Below are positions 6,270 to 12,726 of a DNA stretch of 12,726 nt, in pieces. Below the pieces are notes generated by a model that saw nothing but the letters and a program-made list of their open reading frames with translations, did not search any database and was not told the origin of the DNA. The stretch is from Candidatus Eiseniibacteriota bacterium (GTDB taxonomy: Bacteria > Joyebacterota > Joyebacteria > Joyebacterales > Joyebacteraceae): the NCBI GenBank assembly GCA_030609605.1, contig JAUWBY010000043.1:1-12726 (forward strand). Direction: 5' to 3'. Numbering within the stretch: the stretch's first letter is position 1; each line of letters begins with the position of its first letter. The translations under genes and the position numbers were made by a program.

Positions 6270-7796
6270 GTGCTTTCGATGGTCTTGAGTGGGGGAGTGA
6301 CGGGCATCGAAGGGTATATGGTCAGGGTCGAAACCGACGTCACACGGGGGTTGCCGGCGTTCGTGACCGTGGGGTTGGGGGACAGTGCTGTGCGCGAGGG
6401 TCGTGACCGTGTTGCAGCTGCGATTCGCAACGCGGGGTTCCGCTTCCCGATGGACAGGATCACTGTCAATCTGGCACCTGCAGGTGTCAGGAAGGAGGGA
6501 GCCAGATTCGATCTTCCGATAGCGCTCGGTCTTCTGGCGGCCACCGGGCAAATCGACTCCGGCCCGCTCGAGCGCACGGTTGTTGTCGGGGAGTTGGCGC
6601 TGGATGGATCGACAAGACCTGTGAGTGGTGTGTTGCCCGTCGCCCTGGCCGCCGAGCGAGAGGGCGTGTCGGCGATCATGGTACCGCCGGGCAACGCGGC
6701 AGAAGCATCCGCTCTTGGTTCGCTACGCGTTCTTCCCGTCGCGGGTCTTGGGAGTGCCGCGAGGGTCCTGTCCGGGGGAGAGCCCGATTCGTGTCCGAGT
6801 GCTCCACGCGTGGGCGTTTCTGACGCGGCCCGATGCGATCTGAGCGAGGTCAAAGGTCAGCGCTTCGCGAAACGTGCTCTGGAGATAGCCGCGGCCGGCA
6901 ATCACAACCTTCTCATGATCGGTCCTCCTGGTGCAGGGAAGACGATGCTGGCGAGAAGGCTGCCTACCATCCTGCCACCGCTCACGCGCGGGGAATCCGT
7001 GATCGCGACGGCGATTCACAGCGTGTCCGGTCTGCTGCCGCCTGGGAGTGGTCTCTTGGAGGGGAGGCCGTTCAGGTCACCCCACCACGGGATCTCCGGC
7101 CCAGGAATCATAGGAGGCGGCCGCGTTCCCCGACCGGGTGAGGTCAGCCTTGCGCATGCCGGCGTTCTCTTTCTCGATGAGCTGCCGGAGTTCCGCAGGG
7201 ATGTGCTTGAGGCGCTCCGTCAGCCGCTGGAAGACGGTTACGTGACCATCGCCCGCTCGATGATGACCGTGCGGATTCCGGCTTCGTTTGCGCTCATCGC
7301 GAGCATGAACCCATGTCCTTGCGGGCACCTCGGTGACCCCGCGAGGAAATGCCTGTGTACTCCTGCCGCCGTGCGTCGGTATCGCCTCAAGCTGTCCGGG
7401 CCGCTGCTTGACAGAATCGACATCCGCGTACCGGTGGCAGCGCCCGGATTCAAGGAACTCCGGGGAGGAGGAGATGAGCCGGAGTCGGAGGCCGTTCGTA
7501 GGCGTGTCGAAGCCGCGCGGGAGATGCAGCGGGAGCGATACGGCGATCTTGCCGACGTGTGGTGGAATGCAAGCGTTCCAGTGGGGATACTGGTCGAGAG
7601 GGTCAGGCCGGCGCCGGGGGCAATTGAGGCTGCAGGCGCGGCGGTGGACAGGCTTGGGCTGTCGGCAAGGGCTTACCACAGGTTACTACGTGTGGCTCGA
7701 ACTATCGCAGACCTGGCGGGTGACGAAACCGTCCTTACGCTCCATGTTCTGGAAGCACTCCAATACAGGGGCTGCGCGCAGGATGGCGGCCCGTAG
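6270..7796 (+). CDS. comM: ComM/YifB-type AAA+ ATPase (Mg-chelatase-like)
   Basis: Hexameric helicase that in competent bacteria drives branch migration of incoming DNA; also found in species not known to be competent. It has 508 residues, the normal length. The N-terminal Lon-protease-like domain contains TDVTRGLPAFVTVGL and RITVNLAPAGVRKEG. Then come Walker A GPPGAGKT (218-225), Walker B VLFLDE (299-304), SMNPCPCG followed by a second Cys pair (Cys349/351/361/363, zinc-finger-like), and GPLLDRIDI (377-385). The C-terminal helical domain has RAYHRLLRVARTIADLAG. I chose GTG 6270 because GAGGAG ends 9 bases before it; ATG 6279, three codons later, is also possible. It follows the yraN stop by 26 bases and appears to close the operon. 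Confidence 0.94.
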   Translation: MLSMVLSGGVTGIEGYMVRVETDVTRGLPAFVTVGLGDSAVREGRDRVAAAIRNAGFRFPMDRITVNLAPAGVRKEGARFDLPIALGLLAATGQIDSGPLERTVVVGELALDGSTRPVSGVLPVALAAEREGVSAIMVPPGNAAEASALGSLRVLPVAGLGSAARVLSGGEPDSCPSAPRVGVSDAARCDLSEVKGQRFAKRALEIAAAGNHNLLMIGPPGAGKTMLARRLPTILPPLTRGESVIATAIHSVSGLLPPGSGLLEGRPFRSPHHGISGPGIIGGGRVPRPGEVSLAHAGVLFLDELPEFRRDVLEALRQPLEDGYVTIARSMMTVRIPASFALIASMNPCPCGHLGDPARKCLCTPAAVRRYRLKLSGPLLDRIDIRVPVAAPGFKELRGGGDEPESEAVRRRVEAAREMQRERYGDLADVWWNASVPVGILVERVRPAPGAIEAAGAAVDRLGLSARAYHRLLRVARTIADLAGDETVLTLHVLEALQYRGCAQDGGP

Positions 7797-7810
7797 GCAT
7801 AGCGGTTGGG

Positions 7811-7888
7811 CTGCAGCGGCTGCAGTGGCAAGGGGCGGCCTGTTGCTGCAGCGGCAGCGGCAAGGGGTGCCCTGTTGCTGCAGTGGCA
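7811..7888. repeat. Tandem hairpin-forming repeats after comM, period 32
   Basis: Two 30-base copies (7827-7856 and 7859-7888) differ at three positions. An extra CTGCAG-CGG-CTGCAG hairpin (7811-7825) precedes them. Copy 2 folds 7854-7866 on 7870-7881 (12 bp, one bulged A, 3-base loop). Copy 1 folds 7822-7833 on 7839-7849. One T-G pair in copy 1 is C-G in copy 2, so pairing is kept. The array starts 15 bases after the comM stop and could act as a transcript end or a REP-like element. Confidence 0.6.
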
Positions 7889-7957
7889 GGATCGAGGGCA
7901 CATACAGGTGTGCCTCGAGGAATCGGCGTGACGCGTGAGATATGGATTCTGTGAGTA

Positions 7958-8141
7958 GCCTCCCGGAGTGAGGCAAGAATGGTCGCGTTTATGCTACTAC
8001 GGGTACTCGAGAGGCTTGCGAGTAGTTGTATCCACATGGCAGCGGCGTGCGTAAGTGACGTACGCAAGGGGTGATACGAAGGGGTGGGTTTCTTCGTATG
8101 CCGCTCTGGGAAGCTTGGTGAATGCGCTTTGCGCCTACCAG
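7958..8141 (+). ncRNA. Candidate structured RNA with a three-way junction
   Basis: In the 577-base gap before the secreted-protein gene. Pairings: hairpin 7958-7962/7970-7974; an extended hairpin 7998-8009/8019-8030; then a three-way junction with P1 8041-8046/8100-8105 (6 bp), P2 8048-8053/8061-8066 (6 bp) and P3 8074-8081/8092-8099 (8 bp), all perfect; and a hairpin 8115-8120/8036-side excluded, pairing 8115-8120 with 8136-8141 plus 8124-8127/8131-8134. P3 abuts P1 with no spacer, so they could stack. No coding frame or known RNA family fits. The strand is undetermined since perfect helices read both ways; + is assumed because of the downstream gene. Confidence 0.4.
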
Positions 8142-8188
8142 ATGCTGCTGTGCAATGAGAGCAATTGAAGTGAGCAACCAATGGATGA

Positions 8189-8282
8189 GACCGTTTGGGA
8201 GGGACGTCTATGCATGTAAGGGCACGGTCCGTTGAGCACGCGAGGTCCATGAGGATACGCGACGATGGGCTCACGCGGACCT
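8189..8282 (+). promoter_or_regulatory. Further hairpins in the leader of the secreted-protein gene
   Basis: GACCGT (8189-8194) pairs with ACGGTC (8224-8229), and AGGTCC (8243-8248) with GGACCT (8277-8282). Each is a perfect 6-bp helix. I saw no credible promoter in 8142-8373, so transcription may begin further upstream and run through the structured region. Nothing else is evident in this stretch. Confidence 0.25.
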
Positions 8283-8373
8283 GCTTCTGAACCGCTGCGT
8301 TCGAGGTGGTGATCGTATTCCAATGCTGGTAACAGATTCTGCGCCGCAGAAATGGCTTTCCGGAGGAGAGAGA

Positions 8374-9582
8374 ATGAGAACGATCATAGTCGCACTTACG
8401 ATTCTGGTTCTCTGCATGGGTGTTGCTTCCGCCAAGACCCAGACAGAGTATCCGACAGACGAGTTCCAGGGTCCGAACAGGGCCAATGTGACTTACGGCT
8501 ACTTCGACATGAGTGACGTGACGGGATTCGTGACGGTCGACGAGACAGCCACTGCGGTCCCGCACTTCCATGTCGATACGTACATGGCGTATGACGTTAA
8601 CCACTGGTGGTGCGGCGTACTCGATCCCGACTTCGCCAGCGGCGACGGTTACGGCAACGGCTGGAACGATCTTCTCATCGTTCCGACGACTGACGTTACG
8701 GGTGCTGCGTACCCGATTCTGACGTTCGTGCACTACTACGACAGTGAGCCCGACTTCGACTTCACGTATGTTGAGCTGATGATCGGTGGTGTCTACGTCG
8801 CGCAGAACGCCGGCTACAACGGCCTGATCCCGGGTGGCACGTGGGTCGACCTCGGCGACTACGGATACATTCTGGAGGATGCCGCTCCCACCATCGATGC
8901 GCGTTTCCACTTCATTTCTGACGGTGCCTGGTCAGATGAAGACGGCGACTACGATTCAGCCGGCGGCGCGTACATGGTCGACAACATCAAGATCTTCGAC
9001 TTCTACGGTGGTTTTGTGTACTTCCTGGACGACGTTGAGTCCGGCGGTCTCTGCACGCCTGCCGTTCCGGCCTCTGCTGGTGACTACTGGCATCTGGTCG
9101 ACGATATCTGCTCGTCCGTCGTGATTCCGTCGTGGTGGTGTGGTGATGATGCCGACACGAGCCTCATCCCGCCGAACCTCAGCAACTCGGTTACCACGGC
9201 CGGCGTAGATATCAGCTACGCACTCACGTGCACGATCCGCTTCGCGATCCACGCTGAAGTCCCGACGATCGACAACGACTACTGGGTCAACTCCGTGGTC
9301 GTGGACGGTGCTACGTACGGTCTCAGCGCGTGGTGGGGCGATTTCGGACAGTGTGGCGGTTTCGGTAGCGCCGGTCTTGGTGCTGGTGAGAACGTGACGT
9401 CGCTGCTGCCTGGCGCGTCCGAGATGAAGTTCAAGATCACCTTCAACACGACCGACAACGGTTGTGGTCCGGGTGCTGCCGGTGGTGCTGGCATCAACCT
9501 GGACGACACCTGGTTCGAGGGTGAGCCAGTCGTCGCGGTCGAGCAGAGCAGCTGGGGCAACATCAAGGCGATGTACAGGTAG
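8374..9582 (+). CDS. Secreted protein with two MAM-like beta-sandwich repeats
   Basis: Function unknown. 402 residues. A clean signal peptide (1-20) has a hydrophobic core IIVALTILVLCMGV and cleavage after ASA. The mature protein is rich in Asp, Gly, Trp, Tyr and Thr, suited to an extracellular beta-rich fold. It looks duplicated: each half has a WWCG motif (78-81 and 254-257), a beta core (YPILTFVHYYD; LTCTIRFAIHA), a GG/DG-type strand turn, and an acidic close (GGAYMVDNIKIFDF; GAGINLDDTWFEG). This resembles MAM or jelly-roll binding modules, by eye only. The last residues WGNIKAMYR follow a short linker and may be a sorting tag. GGAGG (8362-8366) is 7 bases before ATG 8374; an in-frame ATG at 8323 would bury the signal peptide. 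A terminator follows. Confidence 0.88.
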   Translation: MRTIIVALTILVLCMGVASAKTQTEYPTDEFQGPNRANVTYGYFDMSDVTGFVTVDETATAVPHFHVDTYMAYDVNHWWCGVLDPDFASGDGYGNGWNDLLIVPTTDVTGAAYPILTFVHYYDSEPDFDFTYVELMIGGVYVAQNAGYNGLIPGGTWVDLGDYGYILEDAAPTIDARFHFISDGAWSDEDGDYDSAGGAYMVDNIKIFDFYGGFVYFLDDVESGGLCTPAVPASAGDYWHLVDDICSSVVIPSWWCGDDADTSLIPPNLSNSVTTAGVDISYALTCTIRFAIHAEVPTIDNDYWVNSVVVDGATYGLSAWWGDFGQCGGFGSAGLGAGENVTSLLPGASEMKFKITFNTTDNGCGPGAAGGAGINLDDTWFEGEPVVAVEQSSWGNIKAMYR

Positions 9583-9616
9583 TGTAGCAGTACTACGTAC
9601 AAGACCTCTCCCCTTT

Positions 9617-9650
9617 GGAGCCCGCCGGGATCTTCCGGCGGGCTCCTTCT
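9617..9650 (+). terminator. Intrinsic terminator of the secreted-protein gene
   Basis: A perfect 12-bp GC-rich stem (9617-9628 with 9635-9646), 6-base loop GATCTT, followed by TTCT. It lies 34 bases after the stop. On the minus strand the hairpin is followed by AAAG, so it is not a good terminator for the converging transporter gene. Confidence 0.85.
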
Positions 9651-9698
9651 ATGGCGCCGGCCCTGCACGGTGAGGCGGCTCCGCCAATCGACAGTGGA

Positions 9699-10439
9699 CT
9701 AGGCCAGGGCCATGAGGATAGTCCGCAGGCTCAGGAGGGTTATGAGTGTGCCGACAACCCACATGAGGGCACGAGCGGGCATTCGTTTGCATAGAACGGC
9801 GGCGAACGGCGCTGCGATCACGCCACCTATGAGCAGACCAAGTATGGCCTGCCAGTGTACGAGCCGAAGGAGGGAAATGAAGGCGATCGCCTCAGCGAGG
9901 GTGACGAAGAACTCGGTGAGGTTGACTGTTCCGATGCTGCGGCGAGGATCGTTCCCGTTCGCGACGAGTGTTGACGTGACGATCGGTCCCCAGCCACCGC
10001 CTCCGATGGCGTCGCAGAAACCACCTGCCAGCGCCAGCACGGTGTGTCTGGTACGGACGACGAGAGTCGGGGTCTTGCGCGCGGCCTTCCAGAGGATTCT
10101 GAGACCCATGGTTAGAAGGTAGGCAGCGATGAACGGCTTGATGGCCTTGCCCGGAACCCGAGTAAGTATGTAGGCCCCGATGATTCCGCCGATGATTCCG
10201 GGCACAAGAAGGCGCCGGAAGAGCGCGCGGTCGATGTTCCCGAGCTTGAGATGCGACAGCCCCGAGACGGCTGTTGTGAAGACCTCGGCGATGTGAACGC
10301 TCGCGCTGGCCGCGACAGGCGAAATGCCGATGCTCAAGAGGAAGCTTGTCGACGTCACTCCATACGCCATCCCCAACGCGCCATCGATCATCTGTGCCAC
10401 AAAGCCCACGGCGATGAAGATAAGGATTCGCTCATCCAT
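9699..10439 (-). CDS. TSUP-family membrane transporter (TauE/SafE)
   Basis: Inner-membrane transporter or exporter of the family handling sulfite, sulfonates and related organic anions; the substrate here is unknown. 246 residues, the typical length, almost wholly hydrophobic with about eight membrane segments in two related halves. The first half opens with FIAVGFVAQMIDGALGMAYGV, carrying the family's early Gly/Asp-rich motif. The second half has ALAGGFCDAIGGGGWGPIVTSTLV, the matching signature. The ATG at 10439 has GGAGG (minus strand, 10451-10447) 7 bases upstream. It stands alone on the minus strand between two plus-strand secreted-protein genes. Its promoter overlaps a perfect inverted repeat, so expression is probably controlled. 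Confidence 0.93.
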   Translation of the reverse strand: MDERILIFIAVGFVAQMIDGALGMAYGVTSTSFLLSIGISPVAASASVHIAEVFTTAVSGLSHLKLGNIDRALFRRLLVPGIIGGIIGAYILTRVPGKAIKPFIAAYLLTMGLRILWKAARKTPTLVVRTRHTVLALAGGFCDAIGGGGWGPIVTSTLVANGNDPRRSIGTVNLTEFFVTLAEAIAFISLLRLVHWQAILGLLIGGVIAAPFAAVLCKRMPARALMWVVGTLITLLSLRTILMALA

Positions 10440-10528
10440 TCCGCTTCCTCCGATCGGTGACGTTCCGCGCGAGCTGCCTCGGTCTGCGTAGTTCCGGCCT
10501 CAGGCAAGAAGAGCCGTTGAATTGGCGA

Positions 10529-10555
10529 CACTCTAATTGTAGCCCTATTAGAGTG
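10529..10555. promoter_or_regulatory. Inverted-repeat operator over the TSUP promoter
   Basis: CACTCTAAT (10529-10537) and ATTAGAGTG (10547-10555) are perfect reverse complements separated by nine bases. One arm lies in the promoter spacer; the other runs from the end of the -10 box to the predicted start of transcription. A dimeric repressor bound here would block RNA polymerase. No regulator gene is seen in the window. Confidence 0.7.
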
Positions 10556-10564
10556 GTATGTCAA
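10536..10564 (-). promoter_or_regulatory. Near-consensus sigma-70 promoter of the TSUP gene
   Basis: The minus strand reads TTGACA (10564-10559), a 17-base spacer, and TACAAT (10541-10536): a perfect -35, 5/6 in the -10, ideal spacing. Initiation would fall near 10529, giving a leader of about 90 bases before ATG 10439. Confidence 0.85.
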
Positions 10565-10685
10565 GGCTTTCTCTCTGTCCGCTGCCGAGGCAGGAGGGGT
10601 GTGGACGGAGCTTCGGGTGGGCGCAAGTAACGGTGGAGTCGTAGCATCGTGTGGGGTGAGCAGAGCTGGGATCGGTCAAATCCGC

Positions 10686-10714
10686 TTGACGCAACGGGAG
10701 GCTGGTGCTAGCCT
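10686..10714 (+). promoter_or_regulatory. Likely promoter of the FlgD-Ig secreted-protein gene
   Basis: TTGACG (10686-10691), 17-base spacer ending in TGC, then TAGCCT (10709-10714). The -35 is 5/6. The -10 is weaker (3/6, but keeps TA and the last T) and has a TGn extension. The start would be near 10721, leaving a leader of about 57 bases. Bases 10565-10685 show nothing further. Confidence 0.5.
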
Positions 10715-10777
10715 CATTTGTTGAGCGGCAGACTGGATTCGCGATTCCTGAGCGACGTGTGGCCAACGGAGGCAAGA

Positions 10778-11569
10778 ATGAGGTTGATACAGGGAAGCGG
10801 TATGCGCCGGGCGATGGCAGGGCTTGTGGTGTTTGGACTCGTGTTTCTGAGCGCATCAGCGGCGCTTGCCGACCTCTGCCCGCGGGTGAAGTTCGTGCAG
10901 CTCGGGGACAAGAGCCTTGCGATCGGCTGGACGATGGGGATCGATGAGCGGGATATCGACGATGTGTACGGCGTCGAATTCGGCGGGTATCGTGTTTGGG
11001 TCAAGCAGGTCTGGAACTCCGAGGAGTTCTACTTGGAGAGGGAGTACGTCTGGGGCGAGGAGGACACCGAAGCGGCAGGGTACTGGGATCTGGAGCCGTT
11101 CTACGAGGACAGCATCCGCGTCTACACAGATAGACATGCCCACAACGCGTTTCCCTACATGGTGTCGGTGACGGCATTTGAGGCGGGCGTCAGCTCGGTC
11201 AACGATTCATGTCTTGTCGACAACAGCGAATTCGCAGGGATTGTATATCCGCGAGCCGGCCAGCAGGATGTTCTCAAGAAGATTCAGGCCATCCCGAATC
11301 CTTATCGCGCAAGCGCAGCCTGGGAGCACGGGGGAGAACGCCGGATCACATTTGTCAGGCTTCCCGAAACAGCTACGATCCGCATCTACACTGTATCAGC
11401 CAAGTTGGTTGAGACGCTCTATCATGACGATCCGAATGGCGATAACGATCAGGAGGACTGGGATCTCAAGAACTCCGATGACGAGGAAGTGGCGCCGGGG
11501 GTCTATATCTGGGCAGTTGAGGCACCCGGACTGGGGAGCATCACCGGCAAGATCATGGTGATCAAGTAG
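10778..11569 (+). CDS. Secreted protein with fibronectin-like and FlgD-Ig C-terminal domains
   Basis: Exported protein of unknown role; 263 residues. A signal peptide (1-31) has basic residues before AMAGLVVFGLVFLSASAALA. Residues about 35-140 look like a beta-rich, fibronectin-III-type module (VKFVQLGDKSLAIGW ... FPYMVSVTAFE). From about 168 the FlgD-Ig/type-IX-style C-terminal domain begins: AIPNPYRASA, RITFVRLPETATIRIYTVSAKLVETL, an acidic Asp/Asn turn (DDPNGDNDQEDWDLKNSDDEE), then APGVYIWAVEA and ITGKIMVIK at the very end. Such domains anchor or sort secreted proteins in Bacteroidetes and in several candidate phyla. GGAGG (10768-10772) is 5 bases before ATG 10778; upstream in-frame ATG 10718 has no such site. 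Confidence 0.88.
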   Translation: MRLIQGSGMRRAMAGLVVFGLVFLSASAALADLCPRVKFVQLGDKSLAIGWTMGIDERDIDDVYGVEFGGYRVWVKQVWNSEEFYLEREYVWGEEDTEAAGYWDLEPFYEDSIRVYTDRHAHNAFPYMVSVTAFEAGVSSVNDSCLVDNSEFAGIVYPRAGQQDVLKKIQAIPNPYRASAAWEHGGERRITFVRLPETATIRIYTVSAKLVETLYHDDPNGDNDQEDWDLKNSDDEEVAPGVYIWAVEAPGLGSITGKIMVIK

Positions 11570-11601
11570 GGGCCGCACCATAGCGGTGACCTCGAGAGAC
11601 A

Positions 11602-11698
11602 TATATTGCCAGTGGGGCCGTTCGACCGCGATCGCCGGGATAGAGAAGCAACCTCCCGTGAGCGTATGTGGTCGAGCGGCTTCTCCACGAAAGGAAGG
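11602..11698 (+). promoter_or_regulatory. AT-rich box, structured leader and ribosome site of the aconitase-family gene
   Basis: TATATT (11602-11607) stands out in GC-rich surroundings and could be a -10, although no matching -35 is visible. Starting about ten bases later, 11617-11627 pairs with 11670-11680 (11 bp, one G-T), extendable by 11612-11615/11685-11688. A nested 11636-11640/11654-11658 helix lies within. AAGGAAGG (11691-11698) follows at once and lies 9 bases before the GTG start. Confidence 0.35.
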
Positions 11699-11707
11699 CC
11701 GAGTCGA

Positions 11708-12726
11708 GTGACGGTCTCGGTCGGAGGAGGGACATTGGGCGCGACAATAATTGAAAAGATCGGCGCGGCGCACTCAGGCCGGGACGTATCGCCGGGCGAC
11801 ATCGTCGACATGGTGATCGATGCACGAATAGCGCGTGATTTCGGCGGCGCTAATGTGGTCAAGAACATCGAACGGAACGATCTCGGCATCGATGATGTCG
11901 GAAGCACCTTCTTCACTTTCGACTGCAATCCCGGAGGGTCGGACCAGAAATACGCGGCGAACCAGCAGGCGTGCAGGTTGTTCGGAAGGGCCAGGGGAAT
12001 CCAGATCTTCGATATCAACAAAGGCATCGGAACGCATCTGGCGATCGATGTGGGTCTGGTGGGACCGGGAGGGACGCTGGTCTCAACGGATTCGCACGCG
12101 AACATACTGGGTGCGATCGGAGCGTTCGGGCAGGGCATGGGGGATCAGGATATCGCCAGCGCGTGGGCGAACGGGAAGGTCTGGTTCAAGATCCCGAAGT
12201 CCATGCGGATTACCCTCAAGGGGCGGCCGAGCAAGAACGCCACAGCGAAGGACATCGTATTCGCGTGTATCAGGCACTTCGGCGCGAGCGGGCTTCTGGG
12301 TTTTGCCGGCGAGTACTACGGTCCTGTGGCGGAGAGCCTCTCGCTCGACGCAAGGATCACGGTGGCATCGATGGCGACCGAGATGGGTGGCATCATCACG
12401 TTCTTTCCGCCGAACGATGAGATCATCGAGTACTCGAACGCCGCCGGTGAGAAAACATGGACGCCCGTCTACGCAGATCAGGATGCGGAGTACTCGCGTG
12501 TTGAGGAGGTCGACCTCTCAGGAATCGGTCCAATGATCGCGAAGCCGGGTCACCCGGATGATGTGGTCGAGGTCGCCGATATTGCGGGCAAGAAAATCGA
12601 CTCAGTCTTCATCGGCTCATGCACCAACGGGCGCTACGAAGACATGGTCGCGGCGGCGAACATACTGAAGAACCGAAGCGTGGCCCCCGGCGTTGTCCTG
12701 AAGATCGTTCCCAGCACCGACGCGGT
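11708..12726 (+). CDS. Aconitase / 3-isopropylmalate dehydratase family large subunit (partial)
   Basis: Iron-sulfur (de)hydratase of the LeuC/HacA/aconitase superfamily; the exact substrate (isopropylmalate, citrate, homocitrate, dimethylmalate) is not decidable. 339 residues are visible before the edge. Family marks: IIEKIGAAHSGRDVSPGDIV near the start, STDSHANILGAIGAFGQGMG (126-145), ASAWANGKVWFKIP, and GSCTNGRYEDM with the first cluster ligand Cys305; the other two cysteines would lie beyond the window. Odd points: the usual Asp-His-Asn is Asp72-Cys73-Asn74, and the usual GI(C/I)HQ is GIGTH with the His one place later. GTG 11708 has a good ribosome site; an in-frame ATG at 11666 lies inside the leader hairpin. 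The small subunit would be expected downstream. Confidence 0.88.
   Translation, partial: MTVSVGGGTLGATIIEKIGAAHSGRDVSPGDIVDMVIDARIARDFGGANVVKNIERNDLGIDDVGSTFFTFDCNPGGSDQKYAANQQACRLFGRARGIQIFDINKGIGTHLAIDVGLVGPGGTLVSTDSHANILGAIGAFGQGMGDQDIASAWANGKVWFKIPKSMRITLKGRPSKNATAKDIVFACIRHFGASGLLGFAGEYYGPVAESLSLDARITVASMATEMGGIITFFPPNDEIIEYSNAAGEKTWTPVYADQDAEYSRVEEVDLSGIGPMIAKPGHPDDVVEVADIAGKKIDSVFIGSCTNGRYEDMVAAANILKNRSVAPGVVLKIVPSTDA

Noticed and set aside
8181..8219. Twelve-residue open frame (MDETVWEGRLCM) as a leader peptide
   Set aside because: No ribosome site, no run of a single amino acid, and it overlaps helices that could equally explain the sequence; short frames like this are expected by chance.
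8249..8290. Thirteen-residue open frame (MRIRDDGLTRTCF)
   Set aside because: Only a poorly spaced GAGG precedes it and nothing in the product suggests a function.
7735..8910. 391-codon minus-strand frame across the comM end, the gap and the secreted protein
   Set aside because: It overlaps two well-supported plus-strand genes and shows no family motif. The repeats in the gap make it look coding-like, but no start signal supports it.
11628..11635. GCGATCGC palindrome, like the cyanobacterial HIP1 octamer
   Set aside because: A single occurrence inside a GC-rich leader; nothing else in the window suggests cyanobacteria.

Overview
The window is GC-rich bacterial chromosome carrying a conserved housekeeping operon, followed by more genome-specific genes. 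Two predicted secreted proteins point to an uncultured lineage of the FCB-like or candidate-phylum kind (Eisenbacteria, Krumholzibacteriota, Latescibacterota and similar). One ends in a FlgD-Ig/type-IX-style C-terminal domain (NPY...GVYIWAV...ITGKIMVIK). The other has two MAM-like beta-sandwich repeats and ends in WGNIKAMYR. This placement is inference from protein style, not a phylogenetic result.

Layout: bases 1-117 hold the edge of an insertion element whose transposase reads leftward out of the window; only its first 8 codons, ribosome site, -10 box and subterminal repeats are visible. Bases 118-343 are a non-coding, strongly foldable leader in front of ffh. From 344 to 7796 all genes read rightward in a near-canonical order: ffh, rpsP, khpA (KH protein), rimM, trmD, rplS, rnhB, yraN-like, comM. 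Together they serve protein targeting (Ffh), 30S assembly (S16, RimM), tRNA m1G37 methylation (TrmD), the 50S subunit (L19), RNA binding (KhpA), and nucleic-acid maintenance or DNA uptake (RNase HII, YraN, ComM). rpsP and rnhB encode unusually extended proteins. GC-rich tandem repeats follow rnhB and comM.

Bases 7797-8373 are a long non-coding gap with two 32-base hairpin repeats and a stretch that folds into a convincing three-way junction. It precedes a 402-residue secreted protein ended by a textbook intrinsic terminator. A TSUP-family membrane transporter lies on the minus strand (9699-10439). It is driven by a near-consensus promoter whose spacer and -10 are overlapped by a perfect 9+9 inverted repeat, probably an operator. 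To its right is a second secreted protein (10778-11569) with its own promoter-like site. Last comes a LeuC/aconitase-family large subunit (11708 to the window edge) with an atypical active-site sequence.

No tRNA, rRNA, SRP RNA or CRISPR array was recognised. All foldings were made by eye; no energies, searches or alignments were computed.
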